This document shows positions 17,079-25,156 of a stretch of 64,000 nt of DNA, piece by piece (position 1 is the first letter of the stretch; every line of letters begins with the position of its first letter). This DNA is from Gammaproteobacteria bacterium MFB021. GTDB taxonomy: Bacteria > Pseudomonadota > Gammaproteobacteria > Pseudomonadales > Halomonadaceae. The stretch spans positions 20,632 through 84,631 of the forward strand of contig JNVT01000058.1 of NCBI GenBank assembly GCA_000737985.1, in the 5' to 3' direction. Below the pieces are notes generated by a model. It was not told the DNA's origin, made no database searches, and saw only the letters and a list, made by a program, of their open reading frames with translations. Made by a program: the position numbers and the translations under genes.

Positions 17079-17828
17079 TCAGCGGCAACCGGCAGCGATG
17101 GCATCGAGACGCGCGGCCAGGGCGGCGGGCATCTCCATCGGCAGCAGGTGGCCATAGCCGGGGAAGATTTCGAGTTCGCCCGCGCTCAGGTGCGGCATCA
17201 CCGACTCGCGCTGCACCGCCGGCGGCAGCGAGGGGTCGCGATCACCCACCAGCACCCAGGCGGGCAGGTCGAGCACCCCGACGCGCTCACGCCAGTCCTC
17301 GGCGTAGGTGTGTTCGGGCCAGGCGCGCCACGCCGCCGGGGTGGCGTTGATCGCATCCTCCACTGCGCGCTGGTAGGTCGCCGGATCGAGCGCCACCGCG
17401 CTGGCGCCGTCGATGAACGCCCGCGCCTGGGCCTCGCTGAAGTCGAAATCGAGCTGGAAGCGGTGCTCCTCGGCACTGATCGTCTGCGGGCCGGGCGGCG
17501 ACGGCGCGATCAGCACCAGCGCGCGCAGCCAGGCCGGGCGCTCGGCGGCGACGGTCATCGCGATGCGCCCGGAGAAGGAGTGGCCGACCAGCACCACCTC
17601 GTCGAGCCCTGCGGCCTCCACCTCGGCGATCACGTGGCGGGTCATGGCGGCGACGTCATAGCCGGGGCGGTCACGGGCGTCGCCGAAGCCCGGCATGTCC
17701 AGGGTGGCGACGCGCGCGGCCGGGTCGAGGTGGCCGATCACCTCGCGCCACTCGCGGTGGGAACTGCCGAAGAAGTGCATCAGCACGAGGGTCGGGCGCC
17801 CCTGCCCGCTATCGCTCGAGAGTGTCAT
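17079..17828 (-). CDS. Alpha/beta hydrolase of unknown substrate
   Basis: This 249-residue alpha/beta hydrolase has an oxyanion region LVLMHFFGSSHREW and the nucleophile elbow GHSFSGRIA. The acid is in VLVGDRDPSLP and the catalytic His in YGHLLPMEMP. There is no signal peptide, so it is probably cytoplasmic. It is on the same strand as epd, 86 bp upstream, but no functional link is evident. Esterase, lipase-like or carbon-carbon hydrolase activity is possible. Confidence 0.75.
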   Translation of the reverse strand: MTLSSDSGQGRPTLVLMHFFGSSHREWREVIGHLDPAARVATLDMPGFGDARDRPGYDVAAMTRHVIAEVEAAGLDEVVLVGHSFSGRIAMTVAAERPAWLRALVLIAPSPPGPQTISAEEHRFQLDFDFSEAQARAFIDGASAVALDPATYQRAVEDAINATPAAWRAWPEHTYAEDWRERVGVLDLPAWVLVGDRDPSLPPAVQRESVMPHLSAGELEIFPGYGHLLPMEMPAALAARLDAIAAGCR

Positions 17829-17945
17829 CGTCTGGCCTCCATGCCATGGGTGTCACCCCAGCGTAGCCGCTCGCGCCGGCGCCGTCCGTCATCTCGGCGG
17901 CGTCTGTCATCCAGACTCGGCCGCTGTGTCAGCGCCGGCGTCGGC

Positions 17946-18674
17946 TCACGCCCACAGATGCCACACCAACGGCAGCACGATGGCGGTGAAGGCGCCGGTC
18001 AGGCTCATGCCCAGCGAGGCAAAGGCGCCGGCCTGGTGGCTGATCTCGAACGCGCGCACGGTGCCCAGGGCGTGGCCGTTGATGCCCAGGGCGAGGCCGA
18101 TCAGGCGCGGGTCGCGGATGCGCATCCAGCGGCTCAGCCACTCGACGCCGAAGATCGCGGTGATCCCGGTGGTCATCAGCGCGCCCATCAGCAGCGCCGT
18201 AGAGCCACCCAGCTCCTGAGTCAGGCTCAGCGCGATCGGTGAGGTCACCGACTTCGGCGCCAGTGAGGCCAGCACTTCGGGTGGGGCGCCGAGCAGCCAG
18301 GCGATCAGCACCGCGTAGCAGGCGGCCAGGGTGGCCGAGAGCGGCAGCGTCAGCACGATCGGCTTCCACAGCGCGCGGATCTGCCCCAGTTGCTGGTAGA
18401 GCGGCACCGCCAGTGCCACCGTGGCCGGCCCGAGCAGTAGCATCAGCCAGGCGGCCCCGCGGTTGTAATCATCGATGCCGATCGGCAGCAGCGCGATCAC
18501 CGCGGCGATCAGCAGTGCAGCGATGATCACCGGCGGGCACCAGCTGGGGTGGCGCATCAGCTTGAACAGACGCACGCCGAGGAAGTAGGCGGCCAGGGTC
18601 AGCCCGATGGCGCCGATCGGGGTGGCGAACCACGTCTGCGGCACGGCCGCCAGGGTCGCGCCCAGCTCACTCAT
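17946..18674 (-). CDS. lrgB: LrgB/CidB-family membrane protein
   Basis: This 242-residue polytopic protein matches the LrgB family, with about seven hydrophobic segments. Typical motifs are LLAPKSVTSPIAL-like (here ASLAPKSVTSPIALSLTQEL), GITAIFGVEWLSR and GLALGINGHALGTVRAFE. LrgB works with the holin-like LrgA; the pair is linked to cell-lysis control and to pyruvate or glycolate/glycerate movement across the inner membrane. It overlaps lrgA by 8 bp and is the downstream member of the operon. Confidence 0.9.
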   Translation of the reverse strand: MSELGATLAAVPQTWFATPIGAIGLTLAAYFLGVRLFKLMRHPSWCPPVIIAALLIAAVIALLPIGIDDYNRGAAWLMLLLGPATVALAVPLYQQLGQIRALWKPIVLTLPLSATLAACYAVLIAWLLGAPPEVLASLAPKSVTSPIALSLTQELGGSTALLMGALMTTGITAIFGVEWLSRWMRIRDPRLIGLALGINGHALGTVRAFEISHQAGAFASLGMSLTGAFTAIVLPLVWHLWA

Positions 18675-19023
18675 GCGAGGTCTCCGGCGGCAGACAGCGG
18701 CGCATCAGCCATAGGCTGGAGGCGACGCTGGCCAGGGTGCCCAGCAGCAGCGCGGTGAGAATGGCCCCGGCCTGATCGGCGAAGCGCCCGGCGACGAAGA
18801 AGATCTCGACCACCCCGGGCATGATCAGCAGCGCGAGCATGGCGATCAGCGGTTGGCTGACGGCGACCACATCGGCGTTCATGCCGCCGCGCTGGCAGAA
18901 CCACAGCGTCAGCAGCAGCATGCCGATCACCCCCGCAGGCAGGGCGATGGGTAGCCACAGCACGATGGCCTGGCCCAGCAGCAGAAACACGAGCAGCCAC
19001 AGAAAGCCCCGCAGCACGGACAT
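18667..19023 (-). CDS. lrgA: LrgA/CidA-family holin-like protein
   Basis: This 118-residue protein has four predicted transmembrane helices. The CidA/LrgA signature is ALPAGVIGMLLLTLWF followed by FFVAGR and a basic C-terminus. It is the first gene of a two-gene operon with lrgB. The start follows a GGAGACC site. In other bacteria LrgAB responds to overflow metabolites such as pyruvate; nothing visible here identifies the regulator. Confidence 0.88.
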   Translation of the reverse strand: MSVLRGFLWLLVFLLLGQAIVLWLPIALPAGVIGMLLLTLWFCQRGGMNADVVAVSQPLIAMLALLIMPGVVEIFFVAGRFADQAGAILTALLLGTLASVASSLWLMRRCLPPETSHE

Positions 19024-19418
19024 GGCAGGTCTCCGAGAAGGCGGAAAAGCCGCTAGCGTAGCAGATCGCGTCGTGATCCCACTTTCCCATGACGATTTTC
19101 AGCCCGCGTTGCCGTGCCACTCGTGACACGCTGTGGGGCCCTGGCCGCTGAGCCCCATATCGCGTCAGCGAATGGCGACAGCCGGGACAACTCGTGAGTA
19201 AGGCGCGACAGACTCCCGCGCAAGGCGTGAACTGAGCGGCGTTGTCGCTTATTCTGGGGCCCGTTCGACCGCGCGGTGGACGCACCCGGCGGGGCGAGGT
19301 GCCCGGCAGCCCGGCGTCGCCAGCATCGTCTTGCGAGCCGTTGCCCCGGGGCAGCGGCAGGGAAGCCGTACCCGTCGAGACTCCCCGACGTACCATCTGA
19401 GGACAGAGGAAACGCATC
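19024..19418. other. Divergent intergenic region between lrgA and fbaB
   Basis: This 395-bp region lies between two divergent genes and must hold both promoters. A TTATTCT segment near 19250 could be a -10 element for fbaB, but no convincing -35 partner is visible. I see no RNA gene or repeat here. Confidence 0.4.
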
Positions 19419-20471
19419 ATGACCGATATTGCCAAGCTGCTGGGCGACGAGGCCGACAGCCTGCTGAGCTACACCTGTAGCGGGTTCAAGAAAGAGGACC
19501 TGTACCTGCCCGGCCCGGACTTCGTCGACCGTGTCTTCGCCGACAGCGACCGCAGCCCGCACGTGATGCGCAACCTGCAGACGCTGTTCAACCATGGCCG
19601 TCTCGGCGGCACCGGCTACGTCAGCATCCTCCCGGTTGACCAGGGTATCGAGCACTCCGCTGGTGCCTCCTTCGCGCCCAACCCGGCCTACTTCGATCCC
19701 AAGAACATCCTCGAGCTGGCGCTGCAGGGCGGCTGCAACTGCGCCTGTTCGACCCTGGGCGTGCTCTCCTCGGTGGCGCGGCGCTACGCGCACAAGATCC
19801 CGCTGATGCTCAAGCTCAACCACAACGAGAGCCTGACCCTGCCGGCGATGTACGACCAGACCCTGTTCGCTCAGGTCGAGCAGGCCCACGACATGGGCTG
19901 CATCGCGGTCGGCGCGACCGTCTACTTCGGCTCGCCGGACTGCCGCCGTCAGATCCAGGAGATCAGCGAAGCGTTCGAGCGCGCCCACGAGCTGGGCATG
20001 GTCACCGTGCTGTGGTCCTACCTGCGCAACCCGGCATTCAAGAAGGATGGGGTCGACTACCACGTCGCTTCCGACCTCACCAGCCAGGCGGTGCACCTGG
20101 CAGCGACGATCAAGGCCGATATCGTCAAGCAGAAGCTGCCCGAGAACAACGGCGGCTACAAGGCGATCGGCTTTGGCCATACCCATGAGAAAGTCTACAG
20201 CGAGCTGACCAGCGATCATCCGATCGACCTGGCGCGCTTCCAGGTCGCCAACGCCTTCATGGGGCGTGCCGGACTGATCAACTCCGGCGGCGGCTCCAAG
20301 GGCCAGTCCGACCTGGGCGAAGCGGTGCGCACCGCGGTCATCAACAAGCGTGCCGGCGGCATGGGGCTGATCTCCGGGCGCAAGGCGTTCCAGAAGCCGC
20401 TCAAGGAGGGCATCGAGCTGCTCAACGCCATCCAGGACGTCTATTTGTCCAAGGATGTCAGCATCGCCTGA
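19419..20471 (+). CDS. fbaB: Class I fructose-bisphosphate aldolase (FbaB/DhnA type)
   Basis: This 350-residue enzyme has exactly the length of E. coli FbaB and closely similar ends ([13 protein letters not shown] and [10 protein letters not shown]). It cleaves fructose 1,6-bisphosphate by a Schiff-base mechanism; the lysine lies in [35 protein letters not shown] and [17 protein letters not shown] are also diagnostic. A GAGGAAACGCATC leader precedes the ATG. A strong terminator follows, so it is probably monocistronic. It is a class I enzyme, not the class II Fda often found beside epd-pgk. Confidence 0.95.
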   Translation: MTDIAKLLGDEADSLLSYTCSGFKKEDLYLPGPDFVDRVFADSDRSPHVMRNLQTLFNHGRLGGTGYVSILPVDQGIEHSAGASFAPNPAYFDPKNILELALQGGCNCACSTLGVLSSVARRYAHKIPLMLKLNHNESLTLPAMYDQTLFAQVEQAHDMGCIAVGATVYFGSPDCRRQIQEISEAFERAHELGMVTVLWSYLRNPAFKKDGVDYHVASDLTSQAVHLAATIKADIVKQKLPENNGGYKAIGFGHTHEKVYSELTSDHPIDLARFQVANAFMGRAGLINSGGGSKGQSDLGEAVRTAVINKRAGGMGLISGRKAFQKPLKEGIELLNAIQDVYLSKDVSIA

Positions 20472-20507
20472 CCTGGCCGGCGCCGTGTCGGCGCTGTCCC
20501 AGGCAAG

Positions 20508-20534
20508 AGCCCGGCCCGTCAGGCCGGGCTTTTT
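20508..20534 (+). terminator. Intrinsic terminator of fbaB
   Basis: A 9-bp stem AGCCCGGCC/GGCCGGGCT with loop CGTCA is followed by five T residues. Confidence 0.92.
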
Positions 20535-20595
20535 GCGTTCTGGCGCGGGACATCTGCGCGGCTTTATCGACTTTGGTCTGCCGACCTAAGTTCAA

Positions 20596-20656
20596 TTGTA
20601 TGACAAAGGCGCTCTCTTTTACCTTGGCTGTCGCGTTGAATGATAACGCTATCATT
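20596..20656 (+). promoter_or_regulatory. Two palindromes upstream of the second tct operon, candidate operators
   Basis: TTGTATGACAA (20596-20606) is a perfect palindrome around ATG and resembles GntR/FadR-type sites. AATGATA-ACGC-TATCATT (20639-20656) is a second, exact inverted repeat about 80 bp upstream of the start codon. No regulator gene is adjacent, so the binding factor is unknown. Confidence 0.5.
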
Positions 20657-20733
20657 TTCATAACCCGCCGCTGGCGAGACGCCCAGCCTGGTGCTTCGCC
20701 GCGAGAGCCGGCCGGGGAAAGGGGAGACGCAGC

Positions 20734-21786
20734 ATGACACCGATCTGGAGCAAAGCCTGCCTGGCGCTGCTGGCCAGCGCCGCCATCGGCCTGACGACCT
20801 CGGCCCAAGCCGCCGACGACTGCCCGCTACCGGGCAATCTGCGTGTGGTGATCGGCTCGACCTCGACCGGGGGTGACACCTATCAGAACTCGAGCATCGT
20901 GGTCGACCAGTTGGCCAAGAAGCTCGACATCAACGCCAAGGTCGATGCCGTTGGCGTGATGCCGGCCTTTCAGGCGCTCGAGCGCAGCCGCCACGGCAAT
21001 ACCATCATGATCTTCCACGATGGTGCCTATCTGGGGAATCTCTACGGGGTCAACGGCTACCCCAACATCTTCGACAAGTACATCGTCGGGCCGACCATCG
21101 CCATCAACCCGGGCAACGCCTACCTGGTGCCCAAGGATTCGCCCTACCAGACCCTCGACGACATCATGGCCGCGGCCGGTAACGGCAAGCAGATCCGGGT
21201 CGCGATCCAGCCCGGCGGCGTCTCCGAAATCGGCTTCTCGGCGCTCAAGAATGCGGTGCGTCTGAAGTATCCGGGCAAGGAGGGCAACATCGTCGCGGTC
21301 AATACCGGCTCCCAGGCGGACAAGAACCAGCTGCTGTTCGACGGTGCCGCCGACGTGATCAACGGCTCGGTGCAGGCCAACGAGCAGTACACCCAGCTAC
21401 CGGCGGACGATCAGAAGGCGATGCGCTTCGTCTGGATCACCGCCCGCCACGACACCATCGCCCAGACCGAAGCCGCAGGCATGGGCGATACCTCGCGCGA
21501 GCAGCTACTGCAGTACGTGACGCCCAACGTCAAGGTGCCGATGGGCGATGGCCAGGACTTCACCTTCGATAAGGAGTTCTTCTTCCTCTACAACAAGGAC
21601 ATGGACCCGGCCGCGGTCAAGTGTATCGATACCGCGCTGGCCGACATCTATGACCAGGGCGAGATTCAGAAGCAGCAGAAGCGCTCGTTCTTCATTCCCG
21701 ACTTCAAGCCGTCCGCGCAGGCGGCGACCTATCTCGAGAAGAAGAGTGAGGAGTATCGGACCATTATCGATGACCTGAAGAGTTAG
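20734..21786 (+). CDS. Tripartite tricarboxylate transporter binding protein (set 2)
   Basis: This 350-residue periplasmic receptor has a signal peptide (LALLASAAIGLTTSAQA|ADD) followed by a Bug/TctC-like two-lobe fold. That fold includes VVIGSTSTGGDTYQNSS, NPGNAYLVPKDSPYQTLDDI and AIQPGGVSEIGFSALKNAV. It is more divergent from classic TctC than the set 1 receptor. The GGGGAG site precedes the ATG. Its TAG stop codon (21784-21786) is formed by the first bases of the inserted 144-bp repeat, so the original C-terminus may have been altered. The transport subunits follow after the repeat. Confidence 0.82.
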   Translation: MTPIWSKACLALLASAAIGLTTSAQAADDCPLPGNLRVVIGSTSTGGDTYQNSSIVVDQLAKKLDINAKVDAVGVMPAFQALERSRHGNTIMIFHDGAYLGNLYGVNGYPNIFDKYIVGPTIAINPGNAYLVPKDSPYQTLDDIMAAAGNGKQIRVAIQPGGVSEIGFSALKNAVRLKYPGKEGNIVAVNTGSQADKNQLLFDGAADVINGSVQANEQYTQLPADDQKAMRFVWITARHDTIAQTEAAGMGDTSREQLLQYVTPNVKVPMGDGQDFTFDKEFFFLYNKDMDPAAVKCIDTALADIYDQGEIQKQQKRSFFIPDFKPSAQAATYLEKKSEEYRTIIDDLKS

Positions 21787-21927
21787 GCACTGTATGAAAA
21801 GTACTGCGCTCGGCCATGCGGCGTTAAAAATCGGCTCAGAATGCTCATTTACAACCCGTAAACTCCGCGTTTTTGCCGATTTTTGCCTTGCCTGGCCTTC
21901 GCTCGTCGACTTTTCAGACAGCACCTA
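21784..21927. repeat. Complete 144-bp hairpin-forming interspersed repeat (MITE-like)
   Basis: The ends are imperfect 19-bp terminal inverted repeats (left TAGGCACTGTATGAAAAGT, right complement TAGGTGCTGTCTGAAAAGT). Inner segments also pair: GCCATGCGGCG...AAAAATCGGC with its partner GCCGATTTTTGCC...GGC, closing on a small TTTACAACCCGTAAA hairpin. It encodes no protein. Fragments occur at 6175-6202 and 9568-9588. It separates the second receptor gene from its membrane subunits. Confidence 0.8.
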
Positions 21928-22042
21928 GGCTCGCTCTGTGGCGCCGGCCGTGCTCGGCCGGCGCCTTCGATCCCTTGTCGACATCGCGTCGATCTCACGC
22001 TGGATGTCGCCGGCGCACGACCCGGCCCAGGAGCCACTTCCC

Positions 22043-22486
22043 ATGGACAGCCACTGGCTATCGCTGTTCGATGTCACCATCGACTTCAGCCAATCCCATC
22101 TCTTCTTTCCGCGTATCGTGACCACGCTGCTGGGCATCCTGCTGGTGATGATCCTGGTGACCCGCTATCGCCGCATCGTGCCTGCGCTGCGGCACGCCGG
22201 GCGCGTGGTGGGCGGGCGCGAGGGCAACTTCGACCGCAAGCGCTTCTTCGGCACTCTGGTGCTGGTGACGCTCTACTTCTATCTCATGGGGGTACTGAGC
22301 GATGTCTTCCCCAACACCGGCTACAGCTTTCTGATCATGTCGGTGCTGTTCGTGTTCTCGCTCTCGCTGCTCTATGCCGAGCGCCTCTCCCGCCGGATCC
22401 TGCTGATCATCACGCTCAATGCGCTGATCGCCCCGGCTATCGCCTGGTACGTGCTGGCGCAGCTGTTCCGCATCACGCTGCCCTGA
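22043..22486 (+). CDS. Tripartite tricarboxylate transporter small membrane subunit TctB (set 2)
   Basis: This 147-residue protein has four hydrophobic helices: FPRIVTTLLGILLVMILV, FGTLVLVTLYFYLMGVL, FLIMSVLFVFSLSLLY and ILLIITLNALIAPAIAWYV. The order and size fit the TctB family. I chose the ATG at 22043 after CAGGAGCC; an upstream in-frame ATG at 21938 would add a non-homologous extension from sequence next to the repeat. It lies 16 bp before tctA of the same set. Confidence 0.8.
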   Translation: MDSHWLSLFDVTIDFSQSHLFFPRIVTTLLGILLVMILVTRYRRIVPALRHAGRVVGGREGNFDRKRFFGTLVLVTLYFYLMGVLSDVFPNTGYSFLIMSVLFVFSLSLLYAERLSRRILLIITLNALIAPAIAWYVLAQLFRITLP

Positions 22487-22502
22487 CCCGGAGATCCGAC
22501 CC

Positions 22503-24011
22503 ATGGACATTCTGTCCCACCTCACACCGATGTTCTTCACGCTGATCGCGGCCGGCACGCTGATCGGCATCATCTTCGGCGCCATCCCCGGCATGACCGC
22601 GACCATGGCGGTGGCGGTGTGTCTGCCGCTGACCTACGCCTTCGGTCTGGTCAACGGCATCGCGCTGCTGCTCGGGCTCTATGTCGGCGGTATCTCGGGG
22701 GGCATGGTGCCCGCGGTACTGCTCAATATTCCCGGTACGCCGTCGTCGATCACCACCACCTTCGATGGCTACCCCATGGCCCAGCGCGGCGAGGGCGAGC
22801 GGGCGCTCAAGACCGGGATCGTGGCGTCGATCTTCGGCGGGCTGTTCAGTGCCGCGGTACTGTTCTTCTTTGCCCCGGTGCTGGCGGATTTCGCGATCAA
22901 GTTCTCCTACGTCGAGAAGTTCCTGATCATCCTGCTGGCGCTGACTGTGATCGCCTCGCTCTGCTCGAACATGCTGATGGGTATCTTCAGCGGGGTGCTC
23001 GGTGTCTGGCTGAGCCTGATCGGCACCTATTCGATCACCGAGGGCGGCAACGGCGAGCCGCGGCTGATGTTCGACTTCATGCAGTACTACCTGATCGACG
23101 GCTTTTCGCTGCTGCCGGTGCTGATCGGTATCTTCGGGCTGAGCACCATCCTGCTCGACGCCGAGAACGGCTTCGCCGACGCCCCCGGGCAGGGCCGGAT
23201 CAAGCTCAAGGGCGGTGCGCGTTTCTCGTTCTCGATCTTCAAGGGGCAACTGGTCAATCTGATCCGCTCCTCCGGAATCGGCACCTTCGTCGGCATGCTA
23301 CCCGGGGTCGGCGGCAGCGCCGCCTCGGTGCTCGCCTATAGTCAGGAGAAGAACTTCTCCCGCGATTCGTCACAGATGGGCAAGGGCGCGCCCCAGGGTA
23401 TCGTCGCCTCGGAGTCGTCCAACAACGCGCTCACCGGCGGCGCGCTGGTGCCACTGCTGTCGCTGGGCATTCCCGGTGACTCGACCACCGCGATCCTGAT
23501 CGGCGCCTTCACCCTGCAGGGCATTCAGGTCGGTCCGCTGTTCATCGGCAACAACATGGACACCTGGTATCTGATGATCATCGCCCTGGTGGCGGCCAAC
23601 GTGCTGATGTTCGGCATCATGTACTTCGCCATCCGCCATATCGCCAAGGTGATCGAGGTGCCCAAGTACATCCTCTACCCGCTGATCGTGATGATGTGCG
23701 TGGTCGGTGCCTATGCCATCAACTACGGGATCATGTTCGATGTCTGGACGCTGCTGATCTTCGGCGTGTTCGGCTACGTGGCGCAGAAGATCGGGCTGGA
23801 GGTGGTGCCGCTGATCATCGGCTTCATTCTCGGCAAGTCGGCGGAGGTCTACTTCGTCAAGAGCATCGAGTCCTACGGCAACCTGACGATCTTCTTCACC
23901 AAGAGCCCGATCGCCGCCTTCCTGTGGGTGCTGATCGCGGTATCGGTGGCCTTTGCGATCTATCTGCGCGTGCGCAACCGGCGCCGCGGGGCGAGCAGTC
24001 TGGTCGAGTGA
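22503..24011 (+). CDS. tctA: Tripartite tricarboxylate transporter large membrane subunit TctA (set 2)
   Basis: This 502-residue membrane protein has about 12 helices and TctA motifs. These are FGAIPGMTATMAVAVCLPLTY, GGISGGMVPAVLLNIPGTPSS, GMLPGVGGSAASVLAY and ASESSNNALTGGALVPLLSLG (all quoted in part). It would form the ion-coupled channel with the small subunit upstream. The start follows CCCGGAGATCCGACCC. A strong terminator follows the gene. The substrate is an organic acid of unknown identity. Confidence 0.92.
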   Translation: MDILSHLTPMFFTLIAAGTLIGIIFGAIPGMTATMAVAVCLPLTYAFGLVNGIALLLGLYVGGISGGMVPAVLLNIPGTPSSITTTFDGYPMAQRGEGERALKTGIVASIFGGLFSAAVLFFFAPVLADFAIKFSYVEKFLIILLALTVIASLCSNMLMGIFSGVLGVWLSLIGTYSITEGGNGEPRLMFDFMQYYLIDGFSLLPVLIGIFGLSTILLDAENGFADAPGQGRIKLKGGARFSFSIFKGQLVNLIRSSGIGTFVGMLPGVGGSAASVLAYSQEKNFSRDSSQMGKGAPQGIVASESSNNALTGGALVPLLSLGIPGDSTTAILIGAFTLQGIQVGPLFIGNNMDTWYLMIIALVAANVLMFGIMYFAIRHIAKVIEVPKYILYPLIVMMCVVGAYAINYGIMFDVWTLLIFGVFGYVAQKIGLEVVPLIIGFILGKSAEVYFVKSIESYGNLTIFFTKSPIAAFLWVLIAVSVAFAIYLRVRNRRRGASSLVE

Positions 24012-24073
24012 GCGGGTCGAGCAAGCGGTTCGAATTAGCCGCCGCGTCTCGACGACGCGCCACATCAAGACAA

Positions 24074-24100
24074 AGCCCACGCCGATGGCGTGGGCTTTTT
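24074..24100. terminator. Intrinsic terminator of the second tct operon
   Basis: A 10-bp stem AGCCCACGCC/GGCGTGGGCT with loop GAT is followed by five T residues. A short A run before the stem could also serve the convergent lumazine synthase gene. Confidence 0.93.
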
Positions 24101-24162
24101 CGTGGCTTGCCGGGGGCAAATCGCCAGGGCCTGGGCCTCCGGCGCGTGTCGCCGGCCAAGGC

Positions 24163-24660
24163 TCAGTCGACGCAGAGCTTGCGCACCTGATGGAGGTTTT
24201 CCAGCGTCGCCAGGCACGCTTCGGCGGCCTCGGCGCCCTTGGTCAGGAAGTGCTCGCGGAAAAAGCTCGTATGCGCCTCGTGCTCGTGGAAGTGGTGCGG
24301 AGTCAGCACCGCGGAGATCACGGGAATCTCCTGTTCCATCTGCAGCGCCATCAAGGCGTCGATGACCGCGGTGGAGACGAAGTCGTGGCGATAGATGCCG
24401 CCGTCGACGACGAAGCCCGAGGCGACGATCGCCGCGTAGCGGCCGCTCTTGGCCAGCAGTTTGGCCTGCAGCGGAATCTCGAACACGCCGGGGACGCTGA
24501 AGGTCTCCAACTGGGCGGTGTCGAAACCGCGCTCACTGAGGCGCTCGACGAAGGCGGAGTGGCAGTTGCCGACGATATCGCCATGCCAGTCGGCACGGAT
24601 GAAGGCGATGCGCTGGGCGCGGGTATGCGCGGAGAGCTGCGCGGAGGTGGACTGATTCAT
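24163..24660 (-). CDS. ribH2: Type II 6,7-dimethyl-8-ribityllumazine synthase
   Basis: This 165-residue protein matches the RibH2 (Brucella-type, decameric) lumazine synthases. It has RIAFIRADWHGDIV near the N-terminus, the substrate loop FSVPGVFEIPLQAKLL and the catalytic His in IYRHDFVSTAVIDALM. It condenses 3,4-dihydroxy-2-butanone 4-phosphate with the ribitylamino-uracil to give the riboflavin precursor. An FMN riboswitch lies 140 nt upstream, and no other riboflavin genes are present. It may be a second, flavin-regulated copy beside a housekeeping RibH elsewhere. Confidence 0.88.
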   Translation of the reverse strand: MNQSTSAQLSAHTRAQRIAFIRADWHGDIVGNCHSAFVERLSERGFDTAQLETFSVPGVFEIPLQAKLLAKSGRYAAIVASGFVVDGGIYRHDFVSTAVIDALMALQMEQEIPVISAVLTPHHFHEHEAHTSFFREHFLTKGAEAAEACLATLENLHQVRKLCVD

Positions 24661-24800
24661 GGTCGTTTCCTGTGATGGTCGAGGTAACCAGAATCAGGGC
24701 TGCGGCGCGCTTGGCGTACGCGAAAGACGGCAGGCACCGTGGCACGCGGCCGGTTGGCCGGGGGCGGTCGGTGGACCGAATCGACATGGACAAGTGACAC

Positions 24801-24960
24801 CGTTCTCTTTCATCCGGACTATGACCGTCGGCTTCGGAATCGCACCGAATCTGCTGACCCGGGCAGCCAGTGTGGCGCTGCTCGGCGCTCGCGGGCTTGG
24901 GCCGCGCGTAAGCGCGCTGCCATCACCGCCGGTGGGGACTTCCACCCCGCCCTGAGAACC
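24801..24960 (-). promoter_or_regulatory. FMN riboswitch (RFN element) controlling ribH2
   Basis: Read on the minus strand, the conserved RFN blocks appear in order. They are GGTTCTCAGGGCGGGGTGGA, then GTCCCCACCGGCGGTGATGG, then AGCCCGCGAGCGCC. The 3' blocks are CAGATTCGGTGCGATTCCG, AGCCGACGGTCATAGTC and CGGATGAAAGAGAACG. The outer blocks pair to close the multibranch junction. About 140 nt separate it from the ribH2 start. Short hairpins in that leader lack a U tract, so translational control seems more likely than termination. Confidence 0.95.
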
Positions 24961-25156
24961 GATGTCGGCAGACACAGCCGCCGACATTCGCCCATAGTCT
25001 ACGCCCTTCACCCGGGGCACGGAAGGCCGGCGCCGGGGTCTGCTGTGGTATCGTGTGGCGGCGTCCACTGCGCGTGCGCTAGAGCTTTGGCGGTGCGCGA
25101 CGCGACGCTGGCCAGCCGACCCTTTTTTCTATTTCTGCCACCCGGACCGAGACCGC

